Positions 1 to 6,969 of a stretch of DNA of 15,557 nt are shown here, in pieces. A program made the position numbers and the translations under genes. The notes beneath the pieces are model-generated. The model was not told the DNA's origin. It was given only the letters and a program-made list of their open reading frames with translations, and ran no database searches. Numbering within the stretch: position 1 is the first letter of the stretch; every line of letters begins with the position of its first letter. Origin of the DNA: UBA3855 sp964472035 (lineage in GTDB: Bacteria > Bacillota > Clostridia > Oscillospirales > Ruminococcaceae). The DNA lies in assembly GCA_964472035.1 (NCBI GenBank), contig CAYYIT010000054.1:1-15557 (forward strand), read 5' to 3'.

Positions 1-12
1 GGGGGTTAGGGG

Positions 13-54
13 GTGGGCAATTTTCAGGAAATTGCCCCTTTTTTGACAAGCTGA
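13..54 (-). repeat. 42-bp inverted-repeat module, left copy
   Basis: This stretch is identical, in inverted orientation, to positions 15504-15545 at the other window end. It contains a 9-bp perfect stem (GGGCAATTT at 15-23 with AAATTGCCC at 29-37, loop TCAGG) followed by C and six T, then GACAAGCTGA. Seen from ptsI, which reads toward it, the order is linker CAGCTTGTCAAAAAA and then the hairpin. Weak similarity continues outward (GTTAG is present a few bases beyond on both sides), so the unit may be longer than the exact match. Being present twice at the ends of one window suggests a repeat with many genomic copies; that part is inference. Confidence 0.85.
15..44 (+). terminator. Intrinsic terminator reading into the window
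   Basis: A 9-bp stem with a 5-base loop (15-37) is followed on the plus strand by C and TTTTTT (39-44), the classical rho-independent layout. In this direction it would stop transcripts of a rightward gene lying left of the window, converging on ptsI. For ptsI itself the T-run is on the wrong side, so the hairpin would act only as a 3' structure. Confidence 0.6.
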
Positions 55-80
55 GGCGGAATGCAGTTTTGCATCCGCCT
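54..80 (-). terminator. Hairpin downstream of ptsI
   Basis: An 11-bp stem with one bulged base (AGGCGGAATGCA at 54-65 with TGCATCCGCCT at 70-80, loop GTTT) lies about 80 bases past the ptsI stop. Its minus-strand transcript is followed by CAGCTTGTC and six A rather than a U-run, so it is not a textbook terminator. A hairpin of different sequence but the same placement precedes the other repeat copy at 15478-15504. It may serve as an RNA 3'-end stabiliser or as part of the repeat unit. Confidence 0.5.
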
Positions 81-160
81 TGTTCTTTCAGCACGATCCG
101 GCTGAACCTTTTGCTTTCCTATGCAGGGGATCCATACAGATCCTCCGCAATGCCAACGTT

Positions 161-1801
161 TTACTTCCCGCTGCGCAGATCGATGCTTCTGACCGCATCC
201 CTGACCTTCAGCACAAAAGCAGGGGATACGGAAAGTTCATCAATGCCCATGCGCAGGAAGGTTTCTGTGAGGCTTGTATCCGCTGCAAGTTCACCGCAGA
301 TGCCGATCCATTTTCCGTGCTTATGTGCATTCTCCGCTGCCATTTCGATCAGGCGCAGAACTGCTTCATGATGGGGATCACAGAAACGGTCGATCTCCGG
401 ATTCTGCCGGTCGCAGGCGAGGGTGTACTGCGTGAGATCATTTGTGCCGACACTGAAGAAATCCACCATCGGGGCGAGCCGGTCGCTGATGAGCGCCGCT
501 GCCGGCGTTTCGATCATGATGCCAAGCTCCGTGTCCTCCGCGTATTCGATGCCGTCATGCCGCAGCTCTGCTTTGACTTCATCGCACAGGGTGAGGATCT
601 CTTCCAGTTCCCATACATTCGCAATCATCGGGAACATGATGCCCAGATTGCCGAACACCGATGCTCTGAACAATGCTCTCAGCTGCGTCCGGAACACCTC
701 CGGCCGATTCAGACAAAGACGGATCGCGCGGATGCCGAGTGCGGGATTTTCCTCCTTCGGCATATGGAAATACTCGCACTGTTTATCCGCACCGATATCC
801 AGCGTGCGGATGATGACCTTCTTGCCTGCCATGCTTTCCAGTACCCGCTTATAGATCCGGAACTGCTCCTCCTCGGAGGGATAGTCCGTATTTTCCAGAT
901 AGAGGAATTCACTTCTGAAAAGGCCAATGCCGCCTGCATCATTCAGCAGCACTGCACCGATGTTGTCCGCACTGCCGATATTCGCGTAGATGTTGATCTT
1001 TCTGCCGTCAAGCGTAATGTTTTCCTTGCCCTTGAGCTTCTGGAGCAGTTCCTTTTTTTCAAGCTCCTCCGCACGTTTCTGCTGCGCTGCGGCAATGGTT
1101 TCCGCATCGGGATGCAGGATGAATTCACCGGTAAAGCCATTCACCACGGCAGGGTCGCCGTCCCTGATCTCGGAGAGGAATGCCTCGCCCACGCCGATGA
1201 TGGCAGGGATATTCATGTTTCTTGCGAGGATCGCCGTGTGCGAATTGGAAGAACCATGCGCCGTCACAAATGCCAGCACCCTGTCCTTGTCAAGCGTGAC
1301 CGTTTCACTGGGAGCTAAATCATCCGCACAGATGATTACCGGTTCATCCGACTGTGTTTCCGTGCTTCCGCCATTTGTCAGACAGCCTATGATACGGTTG
1401 GAAATATCCCGTACATCGGCGGATCTTGCCTGCATATAGGCATCGTCCATTGCCGCGAACATCTCCGCAAAATTATCCCCTGTGATCGCAACGGCATATT
1501 CCGCATTGACATTCTGGGCTGTGATCATTTCTGTGATAGCGTCGTTATAGTCCTCATCCTCCACCATCATCATGTGGATCTCAAAGATCGCCGCATTCGC
1601 TTCGCCGACCTCACGCAGTGCCTTTTCGTAGATCTCCTGAAGCTGTGCGATGGCTGCCGCCTTGGCAGCTTCAAGCCGTTTCAGTTCGGCTGCCGGATCC
1701 TCGATCTTTTCCCGTCTGACCTGTACATCCTGCCGCTTGAACACGGAGATCTTTCCGACAGCGACCGCACCGTATACGCCCTTGCCCTGATACTTCAACA
1801 T
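161..1801 (-). CDS. ptsI: PTS enzyme I (phosphoenolpyruvate-protein phosphotransferase)
   Basis: Cytoplasmic enzyme that takes phosphate from phosphoenolpyruvate and passes it to HPr, the first step of every PTS relay. The 546-residue protein has the N-terminal HPr-binding/swivelling domain with the phosphohistidine motif GSSNSHTAILAR, placing the active His at residue 188, and a PEP-binding TIM barrel with GTNDLTQY and the catalytic Cys at residue 502 in GICGE. These positions nearly coincide with those in the E. coli enzyme. It ends soon after the barrel, so it is about 30 residues shorter than E. coli enzyme I; I believe this is common in Clostridia and see no sign of a frameshift. An upstream in-frame ATG at 1903 would overlap ptsH by about 60 bases and lacks a good ribosome site; the ATG at 1801 follows GGGTGGTGG and begins with the conserved start of the family. 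It is the last gene of the operon, 40 bases after ptsH. Confidence 0.97.
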   Translation of the reverse strand: MLKYQGKGVYGAVAVGKISVFKRQDVQVRREKIEDPAAELKRLEAAKAAAIAQLQEIYEKALREVGEANAAIFEIHMMMVEDEDYNDAITEMITAQNVNAEYAVAITGDNFAEMFAAMDDAYMQARSADVRDISNRIIGCLTNGGSTETQSDEPVIICADDLAPSETVTLDKDRVLAFVTAHGSSNSHTAILARNMNIPAIIGVGEAFLSEIRDGDPAVVNGFTGEFILHPDAETIAAAQQKRAEELEKKELLQKLKGKENITLDGRKINIYANIGSADNIGAVLLNDAGGIGLFRSEFLYLENTDYPSEEEQFRIYKRVLESMAGKKVIIRTLDIGADKQCEYFHMPKEENPALGIRAIRLCLNRPEVFRTQLRALFRASVFGNLGIMFPMIANVWELEEILTLCDEVKAELRHDGIEYAEDTELGIMIETPAAALISDRLAPMVDFFSVGTNDLTQYTLACDRQNPEIDRFCDPHHEAVLRLIEMAAENAHKHGKWIGICGELAADTSLTETFLRMGIDELSVSPAFVLKVRDAVRSIDLRSGK

Positions 1802-1841
1802 AGTTCCACCACCCTGTTCTTGTCTGAACGATCGCCCGTGT

Positions 1842-2099
1842 TTACAGGTTTGCTTCGAGGAATTCCTGCATTGCCTTTTCAGATGCCGCCTCATCACCGC
1901 CATTGATGGTCACAGTGATGGTGTTGCCGCACTTGATGCCCATTCCCATGAGTGCCATCAGCTTTGTTGCCGCAGCGGACTTTTCACCGCATGCAATGGT
2001 GATCTCGCTGTCGAGTGCCTTGGCGGTCTTTGCCAGCATGCCTGCCGGTCTTGCGTGGATGCCCAGTTCGTCCTTAATGGTGTAAGTGAATGTTCTCAT
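1842..2099 (-). CDS. ptsH: HPr, phosphocarrier protein of the PTS
   Basis: Small cytoplasmic phosphocarrier of 85 residues that accepts phosphate from enzyme I and donates it to EIIA domains. The active-site motif GIHARPAG puts the phosphorylated His at residue 15, exactly as in characterised HPr proteins. The start at 2099 is preceded by AAGGAGA with a 6-base gap; an in-frame ATG 18 bases upstream overlaps that ribosome site and is rejected. An ungapped alignment to Bacillus HPr puts Lys at position 46, where the regulatory Ser phosphorylated by HPr kinase normally sits (local sequence AATKLMALMGMG); Thr45 and Ser41 are close by. This suggests the protein works in sugar transport but may not signal through the Ser46-P/CcpA route. 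It has its own promoter just upstream and is followed by ptsI. Confidence 0.95.
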   Translation of the reverse strand: MRTFTYTIKDELGIHARPAGMLAKTAKALDSEITIACGEKSAAATKLMALMGMGIKCGNTITVTINGGDEAASEKAMQEFLEANL

Positions 2100-2132
2100 A
2101 GTGATTCTCCTTTTCATAAATTTGGTAATTTT

Positions 2133-2161
2133 ATTGTATCACAGCCTGCCGGAAAATGCAA
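2133..2161 (-). promoter_or_regulatory. Candidate promoter for ptsH-ptsI
   Basis: On the minus strand a -35 like TTGCAT (2156-2161) is separated by 17 bases from a -10 of TACAAT (2133-2138), one mismatch from consensus. It lies in the 65-base gap between malQ and ptsH, so ptsHI could be made independently of the upstream maltose genes, as a general PTS pair would require. The -35 is weak (only TTG matches). Confidence 0.55.
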
Positions 2162-2164
2162 GTC

Positions 2165-3652
2165 TTACTGCATTCTTCCATAGATCTGTGTTGCTTTGCG
2201 GATCTCCTCTTGCAGCGTATCCGGCAGATCCGTCGGAAGCAGCCGCCATTTCCAGTTCGTTCCCACTGTTGAGGGAACATTGATGCGGCTTCTGTCGTCC
2301 AGTCCCAGCCAGTCCTGCATGGGAATGATGCACAGCTTTGCACGGCTTCGCAGGATCAGGCTGATGAAGACCCTGTGCAGCTTCTCCTCCGGTGTAAACG
2401 CATCGCAGAGATATTCTCTTGCCATGCTGCGTTCTTCCTCGGTGATCGTCTGAAACCATGCGGCAATGGTCTGGTTGTCGTGCGTTCCGGTATAGGCAAC
2501 GCAGTTGTCATCGTAATTATGCGGAAGATAGTCATTCCGGCTGCCGGTATCACGGCTGTCAAAGGCAAATTCCAGTACCTTCATGTTCGGGAAGCCGCTC
2601 TCCCTCACAAGCTGACGCACGCTGTCCGTCATGAATCCGAGATCCTCCGCGATGACCTCACGCTTTCCGAGCGCCGCTTCCACTGCGCGGAACAGATCCA
2701 TGCCCGGCCCCTGTTCCCAGTGTCCGTTCTTTGCCGTTTTGTCACCGTAGGGAATCGCATAGTATTCATCGAAGCCGCGGAAATGGTCGATCCTGACCAC
2801 ATCATACATGGCAAAGCACTGCCGCAGGCGTTCGATCCACCAGGCATATCCGGTCTCTTTATGATACGCCCAGTCATACAGAGGATTGCCCCAGAGCTGT
2901 CCATCCGCTGCAAAGCCATCGGGCGGACAGCCTGCCACGGCTTTCGGAAGTCCCGTCCCATCGAGCTGGAAGAGCTTGGGGTTTGCCCACGCATCCGCAC
3001 TGTCAAAGGCAACGTAGATCGGGATATCTCCGATGATCCGGATGCCGTTTGCATTCGCATAGGCTTTCAGCTTGTTCCACTGGCGGAAGAACTGGTATTG
3101 CAGGAATTGGTAAAAACCAATCTCCTCCGCAAGTTGTTCACTCCATTGCTCCAGCGCATCGTCTTTCCGCAGGCGGATGTCCTCGTCCCAATGCTCCCAG
3201 GACACACCGCCGAAGTGATCCTTCAGCGCCATGAACAGTGCATAGTCCTTCAGCCAGGGCTGGGATGCGGCAAATTCCGTAACCGCATCGTCATCCCCCA
3301 TCCGGCGGTATGCCTTTTTCAGGAGTGCGTAGCGTGTTGCATAGAGTCCGCTGTAGTCAATGCTGTCCGTATCGGGCAGTGCCGCCGCTTCGCATTCTTC
3401 CTGCGTGAGCAGCTGTTCTTCGCACAATGCATCAAGGCTGATGAAATAGGGGTTTCCTGCAAAGGTTGAGAAGCTCTGGTAGGGGGAATCCCCGTAGCTT
3501 GTCGGTCCAAGCGGCAGGATCTGCCAGCAGGACTGCCCCGCCTCTTTCAGAAAATCCACAAATGCGTATGCCGCCTTATCAAAGCATCCGATGCCGTATT
3601 TTGACGGCAGGGAAGAGATCGGCAGCAGGATGCCTGCATTTCGCTGCATCAT
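2165..3652 (-). CDS. malQ: 4-alpha-glucanotransferase (amylomaltase, GH77)
   Basis: Cytoplasmic disproportionating enzyme that moves glucosyl or maltosyl units between alpha-1,4-glucans, releasing glucose and lengthening acceptors. The 495-residue length fits the bacterial amylomaltase family. The N-terminus (RNAGILLPISSLPS, then YGIGCFD) and the block GDSPYQSFSTFAGNPY are typical. The three catalytic carboxylates are visible: nucleophile Asp289 in VRIDHFRGF, acid/base Glu336 in VIAEDLGF, and Asp392 in GTHDNQT. The start codon overlaps the stop of the upstream mapP gene (ATGA), indicating translational coupling; AGGAG sits 6 bases before the first of two adjacent ATGs. In this operon it would convert maltose freed by the phosphatase into glucose plus longer maltodextrins, the substrates of glgP. 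Confidence 0.96.
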   Translation of the reverse strand: MMQRNAGILLPISSLPSKYGIGCFDKAAYAFVDFLKEAGQSCWQILPLGPTSYGDSPYQSFSTFAGNPYFISLDALCEEQLLTQEECEAAALPDTDSIDYSGLYATRYALLKKAYRRMGDDDAVTEFAASQPWLKDYALFMALKDHFGGVSWEHWDEDIRLRKDDALEQWSEQLAEEIGFYQFLQYQFFRQWNKLKAYANANGIRIIGDIPIYVAFDSADAWANPKLFQLDGTGLPKAVAGCPPDGFAADGQLWGNPLYDWAYHKETGYAWWIERLRQCFAMYDVVRIDHFRGFDEYYAIPYGDKTAKNGHWEQGPGMDLFRAVEAALGKREVIAEDLGFMTDSVRQLVRESGFPNMKVLEFAFDSRDTGSRNDYLPHNYDDNCVAYTGTHDNQTIAAWFQTITEEERSMAREYLCDAFTPEEKLHRVFISLILRSRAKLCIIPMQDWLGLDDRSRINVPSTVGTNWKWRLLPTDLPDTLQEEIRKATQIYGRMQ

Positions 3653-4485
3653 CCCTCACTCCTTTCATAGTTTACGATCACGCCATAATGATCGGATACG
3701 ATGCTTCGGTTCGTTCCGTTGAAGATGACTTCTGAGGAAAGAATGTGATGCGCTTCGCTGCACCAGATCTGATCGATGCGCATCCCGTCCGTACTTGTCG
3801 TTTTGTCCTTCCAGCCGTCGATCACTTTACCGACGGTGATACCGCAGTCCTTTTCCTTTGCAAGCAGATAGCTGTCATGCCAGCCGGCATGGCGGATCAT
3901 GTCGTACCCTTCGCCGCGCACCTCGGCAGGGCTGTTGAAATCGCCCATCAGCCAGACATGCAGATCTTTCTGCAACTCTTCCTGCGTCCTCTGCCACTGT
4001 GCCTGAAAGGGTTCGTCCGGATCATCCCACCAGCCGTAATGCACGCTGAAGAACCATTCCTCCGGTGCAGCTTCCGTACGGATGCCAAGGATCTTGCGGG
4101 TTTTCCAGTTGTTGTAATCGTCCATCGCGCTTGTCTGCACGATTTTGGTTTCGAGGATGGGGCTGCGGCTCATGAGGGCGATGCCCTCATCGTATTTGTC
4201 GTAGCCCTTCTTCAGCGGCAGCCATGTCCAGAAATAGCGGATGCCGCGCGTTTCCAGAAGCGCTACAGCGCTGCGGACATGGTTATCCTGCCGGATGGTA
4301 ATGCCCTGCGCACAGGGGATGTACCCCTGTGCCGCTTTGACGGGCATTTCTGCAATGGTCTGGTTCACTTCCTGCAATGCGATCACATCGGGCTGTTCCT
4401 CCGATACCGCCTGCACGAACGCTTCCAGCTTTTCATAATAGTATTCTTCCACAAGACTGTGGGTATTAAGCGTGAGTAATTTCAT
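3649..4485 (-). CDS. mapP: Endonuclease/exonuclease/phosphatase-fold protein, probable maltose 6'-phosphate phosphatase
   Basis: A 278-residue protein of the metal-dependent DNase I-like fold. The expected active-site residues are present in order: Asn7 in the first strand (LLTLNTH), Glu39 in ALQEVN, His149 in FSVHYGWW, Asp182/Asn184 in MGDFNSP, Asp238 in RIDQIW and the terminal Asp265-His266 pair in SDHYG. There is no signal peptide or membrane segment, so it should be cytoplasmic. The fold alone does not give the substrate. The family includes MapP of Enterococcus faecalis, which dephosphorylates maltose 6'-phosphate after PTS uptake and is encoded beside the maltose EII gene; here the gene starts 8 bases after the EII stop and overlaps malQ. 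That context makes MapP the best call; a generic sugar-phosphate phosphatase is the alternative. AAGGTG lies 4 bases before the ATG. Confidence 0.75.
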   Translation of the reverse strand: MKLLTLNTHSLVEEYYYEKLEAFVQAVSEEQPDVIALQEVNQTIAEMPVKAAQGYIPCAQGITIRQDNHVRSAVALLETRGIRYFWTWLPLKKGYDKYDEGIALMSRSPILETKIVQTSAMDDYNNWKTRKILGIRTEAAPEEWFFSVHYGWWDDPDEPFQAQWQRTQEELQKDLHVWLMGDFNSPAEVRGEGYDMIRHAGWHDSYLLAKEKDCGITVGKVIDGWKDKTTSTDGMRIDQIWCSEAHHILSSEVIFNGTNRSIVSDHYGVIVNYERSEG

Positions 4486-4493
4486 AATTCACC

Positions 4494-6650
4494 TTACAGG
4501 ATATCATTGATATCGGACTTGAGAACATCCGCCTTCGGGCCGTAGATCGCCTGAATGCCGGTTTCCTTCTTCACAAGACCGAGTGCGCCCTCCGCCTTCC
4601 AGGCGTCCTTATCCGCCACGAGGTCGGGGTTCTTGACAGTCACACGGAGTCTTGTCATGCAGGCATCGACCAGCTCGATGTTGTCCCTGCCGCCCAGCAG
4701 TGCGATAATGCGTTCGGGCTGACCGTCGGAGGAGGTCTTCTTCTCGTCGGGATCCGCCTCCTCGGCACCCTCTGCGGTGTAGTTGCCCATACGTCCGGGC
4801 GTCGCAAATCTGAATCTGCCGATCATGAAATGCGCCACAAAATAACCGATCGCAAAGAATACCACGACCGCAAGCAGGAAGTTGATGATATCCCCTGTCA
4901 GACCTGCCTTGACGGACATCGGCACGCGGGTCAGGAATTCCAGATTGCCGAAGGAATGCAGCCGCAGGTCAATGATGCCGGAGAGTGCAAATGCACAGCC
5001 CTGCAGGATGGCATAAACGATATACAGCGGCAGTGCACAGAACATGAACATGAATTCGATGGGTTCTGTCACGCCCGTGAGGAATACTGCCAGTGCAGTG
5101 GAAATAAACATGGAGCGGTAGTTCTTGCGCTTATCCGCATCCACTCTGCGGTACATCGCAAGTGCAATGCCCAGCAGGAGACCCGTTGCGCCGATCATCT
5201 GACCGACCTTGAATCGTGCGGGGGTCACGCCCTCCAGCAGTGCCTGATAGCCCGTCATATCGCCGGCATTCTTGAGATTGATCAGATCCGTTACCCAAGC
5301 GAGCCACAGCGGATCCTGTCCGAATACCTCGGAGCCTGCACTGACACCAGTAAGGATCTCATATGTTCCGCCGAAGGAAGTATAGTTCATCGGGATGGTC
5401 AGCATATGGTGCAGACCGAACGGGAGCAGCAGACGCTCCAGTGTGCCGTAGATAAACGGCGCAAGCACGGGGGAAGTATCCGAGGAATTGGCGATCCAGA
5501 TACCGAACGCATTGATTCCGGACTGGATCAGCGGCCAGATCACAGCCAGTCCCAGAGAGATGATCACCGACCAGACAATGACCATCAGCGGCACAAAACG
5601 CTTGCCGTTGAAGAAGGAAAGTGCATCGGGGAGCTTGCGGAAATTGTAGAATTTATTGTATACCGTACCGCCTACAAAGCCGGAAATAATGCCGATGAAC
5701 ACACCCATATTCAGTGCCGGAGCACCGAGGACGGACGTGAAGTAATTCTCTACCAGCATTTCCTGTCCGAACAAGGAATGCACCACCGCATTCGGATCGG
5801 ACAGCATGGCATTCGTTACGCCGAAAATGACACCCGTAATATTATTGATCAGGATGAATGCAATGATCGCGGCAAATGCACCGCCGGCCTTTTCCTTTGC
5901 CCAGCTGCCGCCGATCGCTGCGGCAAACAGGATGTGCAGATTATTGATGATTGCCCAGCCGATGTTTTCCATGACGCTGCCGATGGTCACTACAGCCGAA
6001 ATATCCGCGCCAGCCATACCTACGAGCTTACCAAGGCTGATCATCAGACCTGCTGCCGGCATCACGGCAATGACGGTCATCAGTACCTTGCCGAGCTTCT
6101 GGAGAAAATCGAAGTTAAATCCCTTCTTCTGCTTCGGCGCAGGCTTTTCCGGTTCGCTTGCCGGTGTTTCCGGCTGCGCTGTTTCTTCCGCAGCTTCTCC
6201 GAAGGAAAGCAGTACATCACCGGCTTTCACGGTACCGCTTGTGACGTGCATTTCCAGATCATCCGCACCGTCACAGACCAGCACGGGCGTGATGAGGTTA
6301 ATGCCCTTTTCCTTTAATAAGGCAAGATCCACCTCTGCGACAAGATCACCTTTTTTCACTTTGTCGCCAACTGCAACCAGGGGCTTGAATCCCTCGCCCT
6401 TCAGTGCAACGGTTTCCAGACCGAAATGCACAAGGACCTCCAGACCATCGTCCGAGGTGAAGCCATAGGCGTGGTTGGTTTCTGCAATGGAAGAGATCTC
6501 GCCGTCCACGGGGCTGTAGATCTTTCCATCCGTCGGGATCACTGCACAGCCGTCACCCAGTACCTTTTCTGAAAACACAGGATCCGGTACGCTGTCCAGC
6601 GCTGCCACTGTTCCGTTCAGCGGCGAATGCATCTTCAAAAGCTTGTTCAT
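4494..6650 (-). CDS. PTS maltose/glucose-family permease, EIIA-EIIC-EIIB fusion
   Basis: Membrane permease of 718 residues that imports and phosphorylates a sugar using phosphate from HPr. Domain order is unusual: an N-terminal glucose-type EIIA (residues about 1-150) with the paired His60 (NHAYG) and phosphorylated His75 (VHFGLETVALKGEGF); a Pro/Glu-rich linker (about 151-176); a multi-span EIIC (about 177-610) carrying LLPFGLHH and the family signature GVTEPIEF; and a C-terminal EIIB (about 640-718) with the phosphocysteine Cys664 in DACMTRLR. The EIIC has the longer central insert (IPMNYTSFGGTYEILTG) that I associate with maltose/glucose members rather than plain glucose permeases. With mapP and malQ behind it, maltose (MalT-like) is the likely substrate; glucose or both cannot be excluded. 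Three successive ATGs occur; the third (6650) has the best gap, 8 bases, from AAGGAGG. First gene of the operon. Confidence 0.92.
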   Translation of the reverse strand: MNKLLKMHSPLNGTVAALDSVPDPVFSEKVLGDGCAVIPTDGKIYSPVDGEISSIAETNHAYGFTSDDGLEVLVHFGLETVALKGEGFKPLVAVGDKVKKGDLVAEVDLALLKEKGINLITPVLVCDGADDLEMHVTSGTVKAGDVLLSFGEAAEETAQPETPASEPEKPAPKQKKGFNFDFLQKLGKVLMTVIAVMPAAGLMISLGKLVGMAGADISAVVTIGSVMENIGWAIINNLHILFAAAIGGSWAKEKAGGAFAAIIAFILINNITGVIFGVTNAMLSDPNAVVHSLFGQEMLVENYFTSVLGAPALNMGVFIGIISGFVGGTVYNKFYNFRKLPDALSFFNGKRFVPLMVIVWSVIISLGLAVIWPLIQSGINAFGIWIANSSDTSPVLAPFIYGTLERLLLPFGLHHMLTIPMNYTSFGGTYEILTGVSAGSEVFGQDPLWLAWVTDLINLKNAGDMTGYQALLEGVTPARFKVGQMIGATGLLLGIALAMYRRVDADKRKNYRSMFISTALAVFLTGVTEPIEFMFMFCALPLYIVYAILQGCAFALSGIIDLRLHSFGNLEFLTRVPMSVKAGLTGDIINFLLAVVVFFAIGYFVAHFMIGRFRFATPGRMGNYTAEGAEEADPDEKKTSSDGQPERIIALLGGRDNIELVDACMTRLRVTVKNPDLVADKDAWKAEGALGLVKKETGIQAIYGPKADVLKSDINDIL

Positions 6651-6675
6651 CATCATATCCTCCTTTTTGTTTTGC

Positions 6676-6700
6676 AATTGCACGATTGCGTTGTGCAATT
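6676..6700 (-). repeat. Inverted repeat in the leader of the PTS operon
   Basis: Perfect 8-base arms AATTGCAC (6676-6683) and GTGCAATT (6693-6700) are separated by 9 bases. The element lies between the proposed -10 box and the Shine-Dalgarno of the EII gene, so it could be a repressor operator in the transcribed leader or an RNA hairpin close to the ribosome site. The shared TGCA cores favour the operator reading. Confidence 0.5.
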
Positions 6701-6718
6701 TTGCGTATTCTGTATGCA

Positions 6719-6724
6719 ATTATA
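6719..6724 (-). promoter_or_regulatory. -10 box of the PTS-mapP-malQ operon
   Basis: TATAAT on the minus strand matches the consensus -10 and would start transcription about 60 bases before the EII start codon. No convincing -35 is found 16-18 bases upstream (TTGCAA is present but 20 bases away), which hints at a weak or activator-assisted promoter. Confidence 0.45.
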
Positions 6725-6904
6725 ATAACACGTTTCCGCAACTTTTGCAATAGTTTTCAGAAAAATTTCTCATTGTTTGCATAAATTCAGCGAATCCAAC
6801 AAATTCGGCGTTGAGTTTTACAGCATTTTAACCATATAAAAGTACTCGTCGCCTTGTTTTTGCATTCTGTTGCATGGAATTTTGCAGAAATTTTCGCAAT
6901 TGCA

Positions 6905-6933
6905 TTGACATTTCCATGAAAATGCCTTATAAT
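6905..6933 (+). promoter_or_regulatory. Consensus sigma-A-type promoter of the lacI-family gene
   Basis: TTGACA (6905-6910) and TATAAT (6928-6933) are both perfect and separated by 17 bases. It sits 37 bases before the ATG of the regulator. The palindrome GCAATTGC ends one base before the -35, a position where a bound repressor could compete with RNA polymerase, consistent with autoregulation. Confidence 0.85.
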
Positions 6934-6969
6934 AAGTATAACACGCCAACCAGAAAGAGGGGGAGCCGC

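Larger units (their letters stand above)
6651..6969. promoter_or_regulatory. Divergent control region between PTS operon and lacI gene
   Basis: This 319-base AT-rich gap holds the promoters of both divergent transcripts and ten TGCA tetramers (starting at 6673, 6679, 6694, 6715, 6746, 6778, 6861, 6871, 6883 and 6901), against about one expected by chance. Two lie in the perfect palindrome TGCAATTGCA (6673-6682), and GCAATTGC recurs at 6896-6903 immediately before the lacI -35 box; GCAACTTTTGC (6738-6748) is a third symmetric element. GCAA...TTGC half-sites resemble operators of LacI-family sugar repressors, so I infer binding by the adjacent regulator, with possible looping between the two clusters. 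No sequence between 6782 and 6860 stands out. Confidence 0.6.

Noticed and set aside
80..1318. A 412-codon open frame on the plus strand opposite ptsI, and similar long antisense frames opposite malQ (2375-3469), the EII gene (4830-6317), glgP (8335-10398) and phoU/pstB (11429-12937)
   Set aside because: Each lies wholly opposite a confidently identified gene, has no ribosome site or recognisable domain, and is rich in His, Cys and Arg as antisense translations are. Codon bias of the real genes keeps these frames open.
1802..1903. Longer enzyme I start at 1903
   Set aside because: It would overlap the end of ptsH and adds 34 basic residues unlike the family; the ATG at 1801 fits the conserved N-terminus and places His188 and Cys502 correctly.
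6874..6969. Upstream start for the LacI regulator
   Set aside because: A perfect promoter (6905-6933) lies inside the extension, and the helix-turn-helix begins right after the ATG at 6970.
6651..6969. A CcpA cre site or a riboswitch in the divergent region
   Set aside because: I found no match to the cre pattern and no conserved riboswitch core; the visible elements are promoters and TGCA palindromes.
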